Shown here piece by piece: positions 52,617-61,447 of a DNA stretch of 64,000 nucleotides (position 1 is the first letter of the stretch; each line of letters begins with the position of its first letter). Below the pieces are notes generated by a model that was given only the letters and a program-made list of their open reading frames with translations, did no database searches and was not told the DNA's origin. The stretch covers positions 6,405 through 70,404 of the forward strand of contig CAZLGT010000020.1 in assembly GCA_964559175.1 (NCBI GenBank), read 5' to 3'. A program made the position numbers and the translations under genes. Source of the DNA: Mariniphaga sp964559175. GTDB taxonomy: Bacteria > Bacteroidota > Bacteroidia > Bacteroidales > Prolixibacteraceae.

Positions 52617-52985
52617 CTATATCCCCGGGAAAGCACACGTATCGCCATTAAACGGCTGATTAAATACCGAATCGGTTTTGAACGGGATAATCAGAATCGA
52701 TGCTGAATCGGCGGAAGGTATGTTGGAGTTTCCGGTTTTTTGCTGAAAGTTGAAAACCGAAAAAAACAAAATAACCGATACCAGCGCTGCTTTGGCCGGA
52801 ATACCTTTCAGCGAAAAAAACCACCCAAACAAACCGGTGAATGAATTCTGCCTGATATTGCTCCGGCTTTCCTTCAGCATAAAGAAATAGTCAAGCCGGT
52901 TTTTTACCGAAGCATCCGGTTTGCAATCCAGTTCGTCATTCCTGAATAGTTCACTCAAATAGTTATCTGTCAATTCATTTTTCAT
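52617..52985 (-). CDS. Small single-pass membrane protein, likely anti-sigma partner
   Basis: The protein is 122 aa. Residues 1-60 are soluble and charged (NYLSELFRNDELDCKPDASV), one membrane helix spans about 63-80 (PAKAALVSVILFFSVFNF), and a short periplasmic tail follows. The gene lies 3 bp after the ECF sigma gene, and the topology is that of a minimal anti-sigma factor, so this is the most likely role. No zinc-binding HxxxCxxC motif is present. Sequence alone does not identify it. Confidence 0.55.
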   Translation of the reverse strand: MKNELTDNYLSELFRNDELDCKPDASVKNRLDYFFMLKESRSNIRQNSFTGLFGWFFSLKGIPAKAALVSVILFFSVFNFQQKTGNSNIPSADSASILIIPFKTDSVFNQPFNGDTCAFPGI

Positions 52986-52988
52986 CGT

Positions 52989-53567
52989 CTAACCCTCCTT
53001 TTCCTGCTGAATTTTTACAAGTTTTGCCAATTCGTTCCGGGCATAAAAAAGCCTTGATTTTACCGTCCCTTTTGGCAGATTTAAAATTTCTGAAATTTCT
53101 TCCAGGCTAAAGTTTTCGCGGTATTTTAGCACCAAAATTTCCCTTGACTTTTCAGAAAGTCCGTTCATTTTACTAAAAGCGGTTTCGAGTAACCGGCTTT
53201 TGTTCTCTTCGCTAAAATCAGTTTCATCCGGTACATTTTCGGAGAAAGTGGCCTGTAAAACGGTATTGCGCGTCACTCGTTTGCGGTATTCGTTTTTGCA
53301 CATGTTGTGTGCTACCGAAAAAATCCATTTTTGGAAAGAGTAAGCCGGATTGAAAAGCTGCGGTTTGTCTATAATTTTCAGGAAAATATCCTGTAAAAAG
53401 TCGTTGGCTGTCTCTTCGCAACTGCCCAGCATTCGGTAGAAATAGTAAAAAAGCCGCTCGTGGTACCGGTCATACAACTCGTCAAATGCCGGCCGGTCGC
53501 CCCCTCCGATGTTTTTCATCAGCGTTTCGTCAGTTAATTCTTTTATATTTTTTCGGTTAAAAATCAC
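52989..53567 (-). CDS. ECF-family RNA polymerase sigma factor (GTG start, coupled)
   Basis: This ECF sigma factor has 192 aa from GTG. Region 2 is AFDELYDRYHERLFYYFYRM...ANDFLQDIFLKII, and region 4 is LSEKSREILVLKYRENFSLE, then EISEILNLPKGTVKSRLFYA. The open frame could start at a TTG (53600). The GTG at 53567 forms a GTGA overlap with the stop of the upstream small membrane protein, keeps the conserved DETLMKNIGGGDRPAF lead-in, and is therefore the better start. It is followed after 3 bp by a single-pass membrane protein that may be its anti-sigma factor. Confidence 0.88.
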   Translation of the reverse strand: MIFNRKNIKELTDETLMKNIGGGDRPAFDELYDRYHERLFYYFYRMLGSCEETANDFLQDIFLKIIDKPQLFNPAYSFQKWIFSVAHNMCKNEYRKRVTRNTVLQATFSENVPDETDFSEENKSRLLETAFSKMNGLSEKSREILVLKYRENFSLEEISEILNLPKGTVKSRLFYARNELAKLVKIQQEKEG

Positions 53568-53770
53568 TTTCGTTTTAATATCAAAAAAATAATTCCGCAA
53601 TACGATAATAAAATGACAACCGGTGCCAGCGTAATTCGCCTAAAACTGTAAATCTCAGGATTAAAGTTATCTTTTTCCGGCATCGGCCCTGCCATTAAAA
53701 AGAATCCGGCAAACAATATTAATAAAATGATAATTAATAAAGTGGCTTTTTTCCGATTAAAAATTTCCAT
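53564..53770 (-). CDS. Small two-helix membrane protein (DUF3098-like)
   Basis: The protein is 68 aa. Two membrane helices (about 9-28 and 49-65) flank a short loop NFNPEIYSFRRITLAPVVIL, which matches the DUF3098 pattern FN-x-ehYSfRRIxhAP. Function of the family is unknown to me; members are often near cell-division ftsX in Bacteroidota, which is not the case here. The ATG at 53770 is chosen; the open frame 87 nt further upstream encodes nothing conserved and would overlap the mazG start. It overlaps the sigma gene by 4 bp. Confidence 0.6.
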   Translation of the reverse strand: MEIFNRKKATLLIIILLILFAGFFLMAGPMPEKDNFNPEIYSFRRITLAPVVILLSYCGIIFLILKRK

Positions 53771-53848
53771 CTTTAAAGTTCGTAAATAAAGTATATAAAA
53801 GTACACGCGAAAACCGAAAGGTTCAAAACAGAGCAACATTTTTTTATT

Positions 53849-54625
53849 ATGGAACAAAAAGTAAAGGCATTTAAAGAATTACTCGACATAATGGACGAAC
53901 TGCGGGAAAAATGCCCGTGGGACAGGGAACAAACACTGGAGTCGCTTAGAAAGCTAACCATAGAGGAAACCTACGAACTGGCAGATGCCATTTTAAAAAA
54001 TGATTTGCAGGGAATTAAAAAAGAACTGGGCGATTTGATGCTGCACATTGTTTTTTATGCCAAAATTGGTTCCGAAAAAGGAGCATTTGATATGGGCGAT
54101 GTTTTGGAAGGAATCAATAAAAAACTGATTTACCGCCACCCGCATGTGTTTGGCAATGTGGATGTGAATGGTTCGCCCAAAAAAGTGGAAGAAAACTGGG
54201 AAGCGCTTAAATTGAAAGAAAAAGGCGGGAATAAACGCGTGCTGGAAGGCGTTCCTGCCGCCATGCCGGCGTTGGTAAAAGCCAACCGCATTCAGGAAAA
54301 AGCCAGTGGCGTGGGTTTCGACTGGGAATACAAAGAGCAGGTTTGGGATAAAGTGAAAGAAGAAATTAATGAACTGGCACACGAAATCGACCTGGTGGAC
54401 AAAGACAAAATAGAAGCCGAGTTTGGCGACCTGTTTTTTGCCATGGTAAATGCCGCCCGCCTTTACGGAGTTGACCCCGAAGCCGCCCTGGAGCGCACCA
54501 ACCTGAAATTCATCAAGCGATTCAACTATCTGGAAAGTAAGACACTGATGGAAGGGAAAGATTTGCACAAAATGACTCTGGTAGAGATGGATGTGATTTG
54601 GGAGAAGGCTAAATCGGAAGAGTGA
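53849..54625 (+). CDS. mazG: Nucleoside triphosphate pyrophosphohydrolase MazG
   Basis: This 258-aa MazG hydrolyses noncanonical or excess NTPs to NMP and pyrophosphate. It has two MazG helical domains: the first with LREKCPWDREQTLESLRKLT and the metal-binding EExxE-type TIEETYELADAI, the second with KEEINELAHEIDLVDKDKIE and AEFGDLFFAMVN. RHPHVFGNVDV between them is also typical. It is divergent from the small membrane-protein/ECF genes; the start codons are only 78 bp apart. Confidence 0.95.
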   Translation: MEQKVKAFKELLDIMDELREKCPWDREQTLESLRKLTIEETYELADAILKNDLQGIKKELGDLMLHIVFYAKIGSEKGAFDMGDVLEGINKKLIYRHPHVFGNVDVNGSPKKVEENWEALKLKEKGGNKRVLEGVPAAMPALVKANRIQEKASGVGFDWEYKEQVWDKVKEEINELAHEIDLVDKDKIEAEFGDLFFAMVNAARLYGVDPEAALERTNLKFIKRFNYLESKTLMEGKDLHKMTLVEMDVIWEKAKSEE

Positions 54626-54719
54626 AAAAATACTGAAATGTGTTTTACTTTCCTCCGGCATTCATTCAGAACTTTTTCGATTCTGCAACTGTTTTTTCAG
54701 TGTAAATATTTGTTTTTAT

Positions 54720-54746
54720 GCTGAACAATAGATTGAATTGTTCAGC
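54720..54746. repeat. Perfect inverted repeat upstream of the histidine kinase cluster
   Basis: GCTGAACAAT (54720-54729) and ATTGTTCAGC (54737-54746) are exact reverse complements with a 7-nt spacer, 81 bp before the first kinase gene. No T-run follows, so it is more likely an operator or a structured leader than a terminator. Confidence 0.5.
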
Positions 54747-54827
54747 AAATTTATGCAGAATTGTTATTTTTATCATTTTAACCGGGGATTGAAGGTTTGG
54801 AAATGAAATGAAATTACCTGATTTTTT

Positions 54828-56054
54828 ATGGAAAAGCGTTATTCAAAAATACGAATCAGAGAAAGCGGACAACACAAAACAGTTGAAATCGGTTCGAGGC
54901 TTAAACCTGAAATTGTTTCTTCTGTAATAAAAAAGTGGCAGTCACTCATCGACGTCACTGCAAAAATTGTGAATGTGCCATCTGGATTAATTATGAAGCT
55001 GAACGAAGATGCCATCGAGGTTTTTGTGAAGAGTAACACCGATGGAAATCCTTACGAAGCAGGTGAAGAATCAAAACTCATTTACGGGTTGTATTGCGAA
55101 ACCGTGATTGGAACACAGAAGCAACTGTTGATACCTGATGCCACTAAAAGTAAGGTTTGGAATGAAAACAACCCCGATGTGGATATAAATATGATTTCAT
55201 ACCTCGGTTTGCCCATCAACTGGCCCGACGGTGAAGTTTTCGGAACGGTTTGCCTGCTCGATAACAAAGAAAACAGGTATAACCCGGATTACATCGGTTT
55301 ACTCAGCCAGGTGAAAAACCACATTGAAACCGATTTGCAGCTACTGGTAGCCAACAAAGAACTCGCCGAAAAAAACAACGAACTGGAACAAACGAACACA
55401 ATTAAATCGAGGTTTCTTTCACTTATTTCACACGACGTAAGGGGAGGTATTGGCGTTTTGGACGAATTTTTAAAACTAACCATCGAAAACATCGATAATT
55501 ACGATAAACCGAGGCTGAAAATGATTTTACATTCGCTAAGTCAGAATGCCGGTTCGGCCTACCAAACCCTCGAAAGTCTTTTAAGATGGTCGAAAAACGA
55601 TTTGCTGGATCTGGAGCCGGATATGCATTCTGTGAATGTAGTTCAGGTGATTGAAAATTTGCTTTTTTATTTTCAGCAGGCTTTCTTAATGAAAGAAATT
55701 CAGGTAGTTAAGAAATTTAGTCAGGATCAAATAGTTGTTCTGGCCGACGAGAATATGCTGGTTACCTCCCTGCGAAATATCATTTCCAACGCCATAAAAT
55801 TTAATCAAGCAGGAGGTAAAATATTCATCAGGGCTTACCAACACGATAATAAAACCGTCATCGAGGTAGAAGACACCGGGATAGGGATGAGCCCTGAAAA
55901 AGTAAATGAGCTGTTCAGTTACAAAAAGGGAAGTACCGGAAAAGGAGCTGGCATCGGGCTGATCCTTGCCAAAGAATTTCTGGATAAAAATGATGCTGAA
56001 TTACAGGTAAAGAGTGAAACGGACAGGGGAACCAGGTTTATAATTTCTATATGA
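54828..56054 (+). CDS. GAF-domain sensor histidine kinase
   Basis: This 408-aa soluble kinase has a GAF domain (about 35-178; SKLIYGLYCETVIGTQKQLL, then MISYLGLPINWPDGEVFGTV), a coiled linker and a HisKA dimerisation domain with phospho-His202 (FLSLISHDVRGG). The HATPase domain has NIISNAIKFNQ (N box), VEDTGIGMSP (G1) and GAGIGLILAKEFL (G2). There are no membrane segments, so it senses a cytoplasmic ligand. Its stop overlaps the next kinase gene by 4 bp (ATGA). Confidence 0.92.
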   Translation: MEKRYSKIRIRESGQHKTVEIGSRLKPEIVSSVIKKWQSLIDVTAKIVNVPSGLIMKLNEDAIEVFVKSNTDGNPYEAGEESKLIYGLYCETVIGTQKQLLIPDATKSKVWNENNPDVDINMISYLGLPINWPDGEVFGTVCLLDNKENRYNPDYIGLLSQVKNHIETDLQLLVANKELAEKNNELEQTNTIKSRFLSLISHDVRGGIGVLDEFLKLTIENIDNYDKPRLKMILHSLSQNAGSAYQTLESLLRWSKNDLLDLEPDMHSVNVVQVIENLLFYFQQAFLMKEIQVVKKFSQDQIVVLADENMLVTSLRNIISNAIKFNQAGGKIFIRAYQHDNKTVIEVEDTGIGMSPEKVNELFSYKKGSTGKGAGIGLILAKEFLDKNDAELQVKSETDRGTRFIISI

Positions 56055-58519
56055 AAAAGCCAGAGAAAAAGATTCCGCAAAAAAGATCCGATGCTGATGA
56101 CGCCGGATATAAAAAGGCTGTTGAAGAACAAATAAAAAGTTTAAATCTTTTAAACAACCTTGCTGAACAGGTTCCCGGCGTGGTTTATCAGTATCGGCTT
56201 TATCCCGACGGAAGTTCGGCTTTTCCATACGCCAGCCCCGGAATGTGGGATATTTACGAAGTAACTCCCGAAGAAGTCAGGAAAGATGCATCACCGGTTT
56301 TTTCCCGCATTCACCCCGATGATTTCGATTACATTGTGGAAACAATCACCGAATCGGCTAAAAATCAAACGAATTACGAAAGTGAGTTTCGTGTGATTCT
56401 TCCGAAACAGGGTCTGCGATGGAGGCACTCCAACGCCAAACCCGAATTGCTGGAAGACGGAAGCACCCTTTGGCACGGAATTATTACCGATGTTACCGAA
56501 CGAAAGTTAGCCGAAGAGGCCAGGGAAAAAAGCGAAGAAAAGTACCGAATTCTTTTTGAAACCATGACTCAGGGTGTGGTTTATCAAAGTGCAAACGGAG
56601 AAATAATTTCAGCCAACCCGGCTGCAGAAAAGATTCTTGGGTTGAGCATTGACCAAATGATGGGAAGGACATCCATCGACCCACAGTGGAAAGCGGTTGA
56701 CGAGAATAAAGATCCTCTTCCCGGCGAAAAGCACCCGGCAATGATTGCACTGCAAACCGGAAAAGAAGTGAAAAATTTTACCCAGGGAATCTTTAATCCC
56801 CAAAAAAACGAATATGTTTGGATTTTGATTAACTCTATTCCTCAGTATAAAGCCGGCGAAAAAAAGCCTTTCCAGGTATTTTCCACATTTCTTGAAATAA
56901 CCGACCGCAAGAAAGCCGAAGAAGCGCTATCCCATTCTCATGAATTGATGAAATATATCATAGAACACAACCAAAGTGCTGTGGCTGTTCACGATAATAA
57001 TCTGAATTATATATTTGTAAGTCAACGTTATTTGGACGATTACAAGGTGAAAGAAAAGGATGTAATTGGAAAACATCACTACGAGGTTTTTCCCGACCTT
57101 CCTGAAAAATGGCGAAAAGTCCATCAGAAAGCGTTGCGCGGAATTGTTTCAAAGGCTGATGATGATAAATATGTACGTGAAGATGGTACAATCGACTGGA
57201 CCCGCTGGGAGTGCCGCCCGTGGTGCGAAGCCAACGGTTCTATTGGCGGGATTATCGTTTACACCGAGGTAATTAACGAGCAAAAACGAAAAGAAGAAGA
57301 AATCAAAAAATTGAACCATCGGCTTGAGATTTTGATTGATTCGATTCAACAGCTTTCTTCGGCACAATCGCTTGACAGTGTTCAGGATATTGTGTCCAAA
57401 TCAGCCCGCAAACTCATTGGCGCCGATGGAGCTACATTGGTTTTCAGAGAAAACGACTATTGCTTTTATGTGAACGAAGATGCCATTCAACCGCTATGGA
57501 AAGGAAAACGTTTTCCGGTAAATGATTGCATCAGCGGATGGGTAATGCTCAATAAGGAATCTGTCATTATTGAAGATATTTATGCTGATGAGCGCATTCT
57601 TAAAGAGGTTTACAATCCTACATTTATAAAAAGCCTCGCCATGGTTCCGGTAAATATCTCGGAACCCATTGGCGCCATCGGGAATTACTGGAAAGAAAAA
57701 TATACACCCACCGAAACCGAAATGCAGTTGCTGCAAACCCTTGCCGATGCTGCTGCCCGTGCCATAGAAAACATAAATCTTTATGCCGAACTGGAAGACC
57801 GGGTAAAACTTCGTACGGAGCAGTTGCAGGCGCCAAACAAAGAGTTGGAAACGTTTACCTACTCGGTTTCGCACGATTTAAAAGCCCCATTGCGGGGGAT
57901 CGACGGCTACAGTAAACTCCTGCTCGACGAATATGGCGGAAGTTTAAACGAAGAAGCGACCCATTTCATCAAATCCATCCGCAGTTCCACGCTGCAAATG
58001 AACCAGCTCATCGATGATTTGTTAAGCTATTCCCGGCTGGAACGCAGCCAGATAAAACAGGAAAAAATTGCCATTAAGCCGTTTGTTGAGCAATTATTGG
58101 CAGGATATTCCAGCGAGTTTAATAAAACTGGGACGGTAATAAAAGCGGAAATTCCTGAAAAACAGATTATCGCCGATTCTACCGGGCTTTCCATTGCCCT
58201 GCGTAATTTCATCGAAAATGCCCTGAAATTTTCAGGGGGTAAAACGGCCCCTTCCATCGAAATTGGTTTTTATGAAGAAAACGATTGCTGGATTATTTTC
58301 GTAAAAGACAACGGCGTTGGTTTCGATATGAAATACCACGATCGTATCTTTGAAATATTTCAGCGCCTGCACCGGGCAGAAGATTTTTCGGGCACCGGAA
58401 TTGGTCTGGCCATGGTAGCAAAAGCACTGCAGCGTATGGGGGGAAAAGCCTGGGCGAAAAGCACACCTGGAAAGGGATCAACTTTTTTTATTGAAATACC
58501 AAAAATTGAATCAATATGA
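56051..58519 (+). CDS. Multi-PAS/GAF sensor histidine kinase
   Basis: The 822-aa soluble protein has three PAS/PAC units (about 35-155, 165-285 and 290-420; for example LFETMTQGVVYQSANGEII and LEITDRKKAEEALSHSHELM). A GAF domain follows (about 430-580; LIGADGATLVFRENDYCFYV). The HisKA domain has phospho-His608 (YSVSHDLKAPLRGIDGY) and the HATPase domain has NFIENALKFSGG, VKDNGVGFD and GTGIGLAMVAKALQRMG. The kinase core is of the phytochrome-like class. It overlaps the genes on both sides by 4 bp, so the three are co-translated. Confidence 0.93.
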   Translation: MKKPEKKIPQKRSDADDAGYKKAVEEQIKSLNLLNNLAEQVPGVVYQYRLYPDGSSAFPYASPGMWDIYEVTPEEVRKDASPVFSRIHPDDFDYIVETITESAKNQTNYESEFRVILPKQGLRWRHSNAKPELLEDGSTLWHGIITDVTERKLAEEAREKSEEKYRILFETMTQGVVYQSANGEIISANPAAEKILGLSIDQMMGRTSIDPQWKAVDENKDPLPGEKHPAMIALQTGKEVKNFTQGIFNPQKNEYVWILINSIPQYKAGEKKPFQVFSTFLEITDRKKAEEALSHSHELMKYIIEHNQSAVAVHDNNLNYIFVSQRYLDDYKVKEKDVIGKHHYEVFPDLPEKWRKVHQKALRGIVSKADDDKYVREDGTIDWTRWECRPWCEANGSIGGIIVYTEVINEQKRKEEEIKKLNHRLEILIDSIQQLSSAQSLDSVQDIVSKSARKLIGADGATLVFRENDYCFYVNEDAIQPLWKGKRFPVNDCISGWVMLNKESVIIEDIYADERILKEVYNPTFIKSLAMVPVNISEPIGAIGNYWKEKYTPTETEMQLLQTLADAAARAIENINLYAELEDRVKLRTEQLQAPNKELETFTYSVSHDLKAPLRGIDGYSKLLLDEYGGSLNEEATHFIKSIRSSTLQMNQLIDDLLSYSRLERSQIKQEKIAIKPFVEQLLAGYSSEFNKTGTVIKAEIPEKQIIADSTGLSIALRNFIENALKFSGGKTAPSIEIGFYEENDCWIIFVKDNGVGFDMKYHDRIFEIFQRLHRAEDFSGTGIGLAMVAKALQRMGGKAWAKSTPGKGSTFFIEIPKIESI

Positions 58520-58950
58520 CCGAGACAAATAACAATCAACCCATTTTGCTGGTTGAAGACAATCCGGTAGATTTGGATCTCACCATGCGGGCATTTAAAT
58601 CGCAAAAACTCGACAACCCGGTATTAACAGCGCGCGACGGTGAAGAAGCGCTGGCTTATATCGAAACTTGGGAAAAGGGTGAGCCACGGCCCGTGGTTAT
58701 TTTGCTCGATTTGAAAATGCCAAAAGTAAATGGTTTGGAAGTATTAAAGGTGCTCAAATCGCATCCTGCGTTTAAAACAATTCCGGTGGTCGTACTAACC
58801 ACTTCTTCTGAAACATCCGATGTGCGGGAGGCATATCAGCTTGGGGCCAATTCTTACATCGTAAAACCGGTTGATTTTGAAAAATTTTTAGACGTGGCCA
58901 AACAAATTGATCTTTATTGGAGAGTGCTAAACAGGCCGGATGATTTTTAA
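58516..58950 (+). CDS. Stand-alone receiver (Rcp1-like response regulator)
   Basis: This 144-aa CheY-fold protein has no output domain: LLVEDNPVDLDLTMRAFKSQ (acidic pocket), phospho-Asp65 in VILLDLKMPKVNGLEVL, the Thr/Ser switch in VVLTTSSETSD and Lys in YIVKPVDFEKF. It resembles the Rcp1 type that receives phosphate from phytochrome-class kinases, which fits the kinase encoded immediately before it. It may shuttle phosphate to another element, since no DNA-binding regulator is encoded in the cluster. Confidence 0.94.
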   Translation: MTETNNNQPILLVEDNPVDLDLTMRAFKSQKLDNPVLTARDGEEALAYIETWEKGEPRPVVILLDLKMPKVNGLEVLKVLKSHPAFKTIPVVVLTTSSETSDVREAYQLGANSYIVKPVDFEKFLDVAKQIDLYWRVLNRPDDF

Positions 58951-58963
58951 AATACCTGAATTC

Positions 58964-61258
58964 ATGAAAATTTTACTGCTTGAAGACAATACCGCGGATG
59001 CAGAACTCACTATCCGAACCCTGAAAAAAACATGGACGGGTTGTACAGTTAAGCACATTGTCACAATAAGGGAAGCCAAAGAAATTCTCGCCGGGAAACC
59101 TGAATTTGATATCGCCCTGCTCGACATGCAACTGCCCGACGGCAGCGGGATGGATGTATTAATTGAAATCAGACAAAAGAAACTGGATTTGGCTGTAGCC
59201 ATGCTTACCGGCTCGGGCGACGAGGAAGTGGCCGTAGCCGCACTGAAAGCCGGCGCCGACGATTACACCGTGAAACACCCGGGATACACGGACAAAGTAC
59301 CGCAAACTGTTGAACTTGCCCTGGAAAATTATAGAAAATACAGCGAACGGGCATCAGACGTCATCCATGTATTGTATATTGAACACAATGCCGCCGATGT
59401 GGATTTAACCCGGCGTCACCTGATGCGCTATGCTCCCTTCATCAGAATTACCAATGTCCCGAGCGCTGAAAAAGCGCTTGAATTACTCCCCGGAGTTGCG
59501 ATCGCGCCCGGAGATTGGAATTATCAGTTGGTTTTAATGGACTACCGTTTGCCTGGGATGAATGCCCTTGAGATTATCAAGGAAATCAGGCAGGAGCGGC
59601 ATCTCGACATTCCCATACTGATTGTTACCGGCCACGGCAATGAAGAGGTGGCGGTGCAGGCCCTAAAAATAGGCGCCAGCGACTATCTGGTAAAACGCGA
59701 AAATTACCTTACACGCCTTCCTTCACTCATTACCAGTGCTTTTCAGCATTGCGAATTATTCAGAAAGCAAAAAGCCCTTGCCGAAAGCGAAGCCAAATAC
59801 CGCCTGCTGGCCGAAAATTCCGGCGATGTGATTTTTACTCTTGATTTCGATTTGAATTACACATATATCAGTCCGGCTATTTATTCCATGCGCGGGTTTA
59901 CCCCTGAAGATATAGTTGGCAGAAAAATTTCAGAAATACTTACACCTGCTTCCTTTAAAAAAGTCAAAGAAATATTTCAAGGGGTGTTGCCAAAAATGCA
60001 AAGCGGTAAGGTGTCACTGGAGCCTATGGTGATTGAACTGGAAACTTTAAAAAAGAATGGAACGACCATTTGGGTTGAAGTTAAGGTCTCCGTTTCCTTC
60101 GATGCAAAAGGAAACCCGGTTGGTATTTTAGGAGTTTCGCGCGATGTTTCAAAGCGAAAGGGGGTGCAGGAAGAGCTTCGGAAACTATCGCAAGCTGTCG
60201 TTCAAAGTCCTGTAAGTATCACCATTACAGACATTGATGGAAACATCGAGTTTGTAAACCCACAGTTTACCAAACTCACGGGTTACACACCGGAAGAAGT
60301 GAAAGGCAGGAATCCACGCATATTGAAGTCTGGTAAACAGCCCGCGGCTCTTTATAAAGAGCTGTGGGACAACATTTTGTCGGGTAAAGAATGGCATGGA
60401 GAACTGGAAAATAAAAAGAAAAACGGCGAACTTTACTGGGTTAGCGAAAGCATTTCTCCGTTGGTTGATGAAGCAGGTGAAATAACACATTTTGTATCAA
60501 TAAAAGAAGATATTACTGAACGAAAAAGAATGCTCCACGACCTGATTGAAGCAAAAGAAAAATCCGAAGCCGCCGACCGCCTCAAAACGGCTTTTCTTAA
60601 CAACATTTCGCACGAAGTAAGAACGCCACTGAACGGCATTTTAGGTTTTGGTCAGTTTCTTGTTCAGCCTGATTTAACTCAAATTGAAAAAGAACAGTAC
60701 CTGAAGATACTGCAAAAAAGCAGTTACCGGTTAATCAAGACCATTACCTCGTTTATGGATATTTCGCTCATTACTTCAGGCAATATGCCGGTGCTTAAAA
60801 AAATGTTTCCGTTGCAGCCCTGGATGAATGAAGTAAACGAACTGGTGGAACCGCTATGCCGGGAAAAAGAACTTAATCTTCAAATTACTCCTTCTTTGAA
60901 CTCGCTGGAAGGTATTAAAGCAGTTACTGATGCAGAACTTCTGAAAAAAGTATTTGTACATTTGCTCGACAATGCCATAAAGTTCACGAATCAGGGAACC
61001 GTTTCTTTCGGCTGCCTGGTTAAAGATGAAACCCTTTATGGTTTTGTGGAAGATACCGGAGTTGGAATCGATGCAAGCATGCTAAAAACAGTTTTTAAAC
61101 ATTTTACACAGGAAAACCCAAGTACTTCCCGCGGACATGAAGGGAGTGGTCTTGGACTATCCATCGCAAAAGGGTTGGTTGAATTGCTGGGGGGTGAAAT
61201 TTCTCTCGAGTCAGAAAAGGGAAAAGGCACACGGGCGCAATTCTCCGTTCCGGTTTAG
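58964..61258 (+). CDS. Hybrid histidine kinase with two N-terminal receivers and two PAS domains
   Basis: The protein has 764 aa from the ATG at 58964 (13 bp after the receiver gene); an ATG 24 nt upstream would overlap it. Order: receiver 1 (1-120, Asp54 in IALLDMQLPDG, VKH as the Lys site), receiver 2 (about 137-265, Asp193 in VLMDYRLPGMNALEI), PAS (about 280-400), PAS (about 405-525), HisKA with His550 (LNNISHEVRTPLNGILGF) and HATPase (LLDNAIKFTNQGT, VEDTGVGID, GSGLGLSIAKGLVELLGGE). Receivers ahead of the kinase suggest it accepts phosphate as input. It lies last in the cluster. Confidence 0.92.
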   Translation: MKILLLEDNTADAELTIRTLKKTWTGCTVKHIVTIREAKEILAGKPEFDIALLDMQLPDGSGMDVLIEIRQKKLDLAVAMLTGSGDEEVAVAALKAGADDYTVKHPGYTDKVPQTVELALENYRKYSERASDVIHVLYIEHNAADVDLTRRHLMRYAPFIRITNVPSAEKALELLPGVAIAPGDWNYQLVLMDYRLPGMNALEIIKEIRQERHLDIPILIVTGHGNEEVAVQALKIGASDYLVKRENYLTRLPSLITSAFQHCELFRKQKALAESEAKYRLLAENSGDVIFTLDFDLNYTYISPAIYSMRGFTPEDIVGRKISEILTPASFKKVKEIFQGVLPKMQSGKVSLEPMVIELETLKKNGTTIWVEVKVSVSFDAKGNPVGILGVSRDVSKRKGVQEELRKLSQAVVQSPVSITITDIDGNIEFVNPQFTKLTGYTPEEVKGRNPRILKSGKQPAALYKELWDNILSGKEWHGELENKKKNGELYWVSESISPLVDEAGEITHFVSIKEDITERKRMLHDLIEAKEKSEAADRLKTAFLNNISHEVRTPLNGILGFGQFLVQPDLTQIEKEQYLKILQKSSYRLIKTITSFMDISLITSGNMPVLKKMFPLQPWMNEVNELVEPLCREKELNLQITPSLNSLEGIKAVTDAELLKKVFVHLLDNAIKFTNQGTVSFGCLVKDETLYGFVEDTGVGIDASMLKTVFKHFTQENPSTSRGHEGSGLGLSIAKGLVELLGGEISLESEKGKGTRAQFSVPV

Positions 61259-61402
61259 AAAAACCTGTACCCCTGCCTGTAAGCGGTTAATAAACAGGAG
61301 GATCAGTTGAAATGAATTACAACAGGAAGGGGATAGCAAGGATTCAAAAATAGGGTTTGCAAAATCAATCTCAACATTTGTCAAACAAACCTTCCGGTTC
61401 GA

Positions 61403-61431
61403 TTGTAATTTTATATGAATCATTATCTTTG
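61403..61431 (+). promoter_or_regulatory. Promoter of thrS
   Basis: The -33 TTG (61403-61405) and -7 TATCTTTG (61424-61431) are separated by 18 nt. The transcript would begin near 61438 and carry a leader of only about 10 nt before the ATG at 61448. The 189-bp gap contains nothing else recognised; no T-box or thrS-type operator is visible. Confidence 0.5.
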
Positions 61432-61447
61432 CACCTCTTAAAAAAGA

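Noticed and set aside
54720..54746. Inverted repeat considered as mazG terminator
   Set aside because: No T-run follows on either strand, so it is listed as a repeat or possible operator instead.
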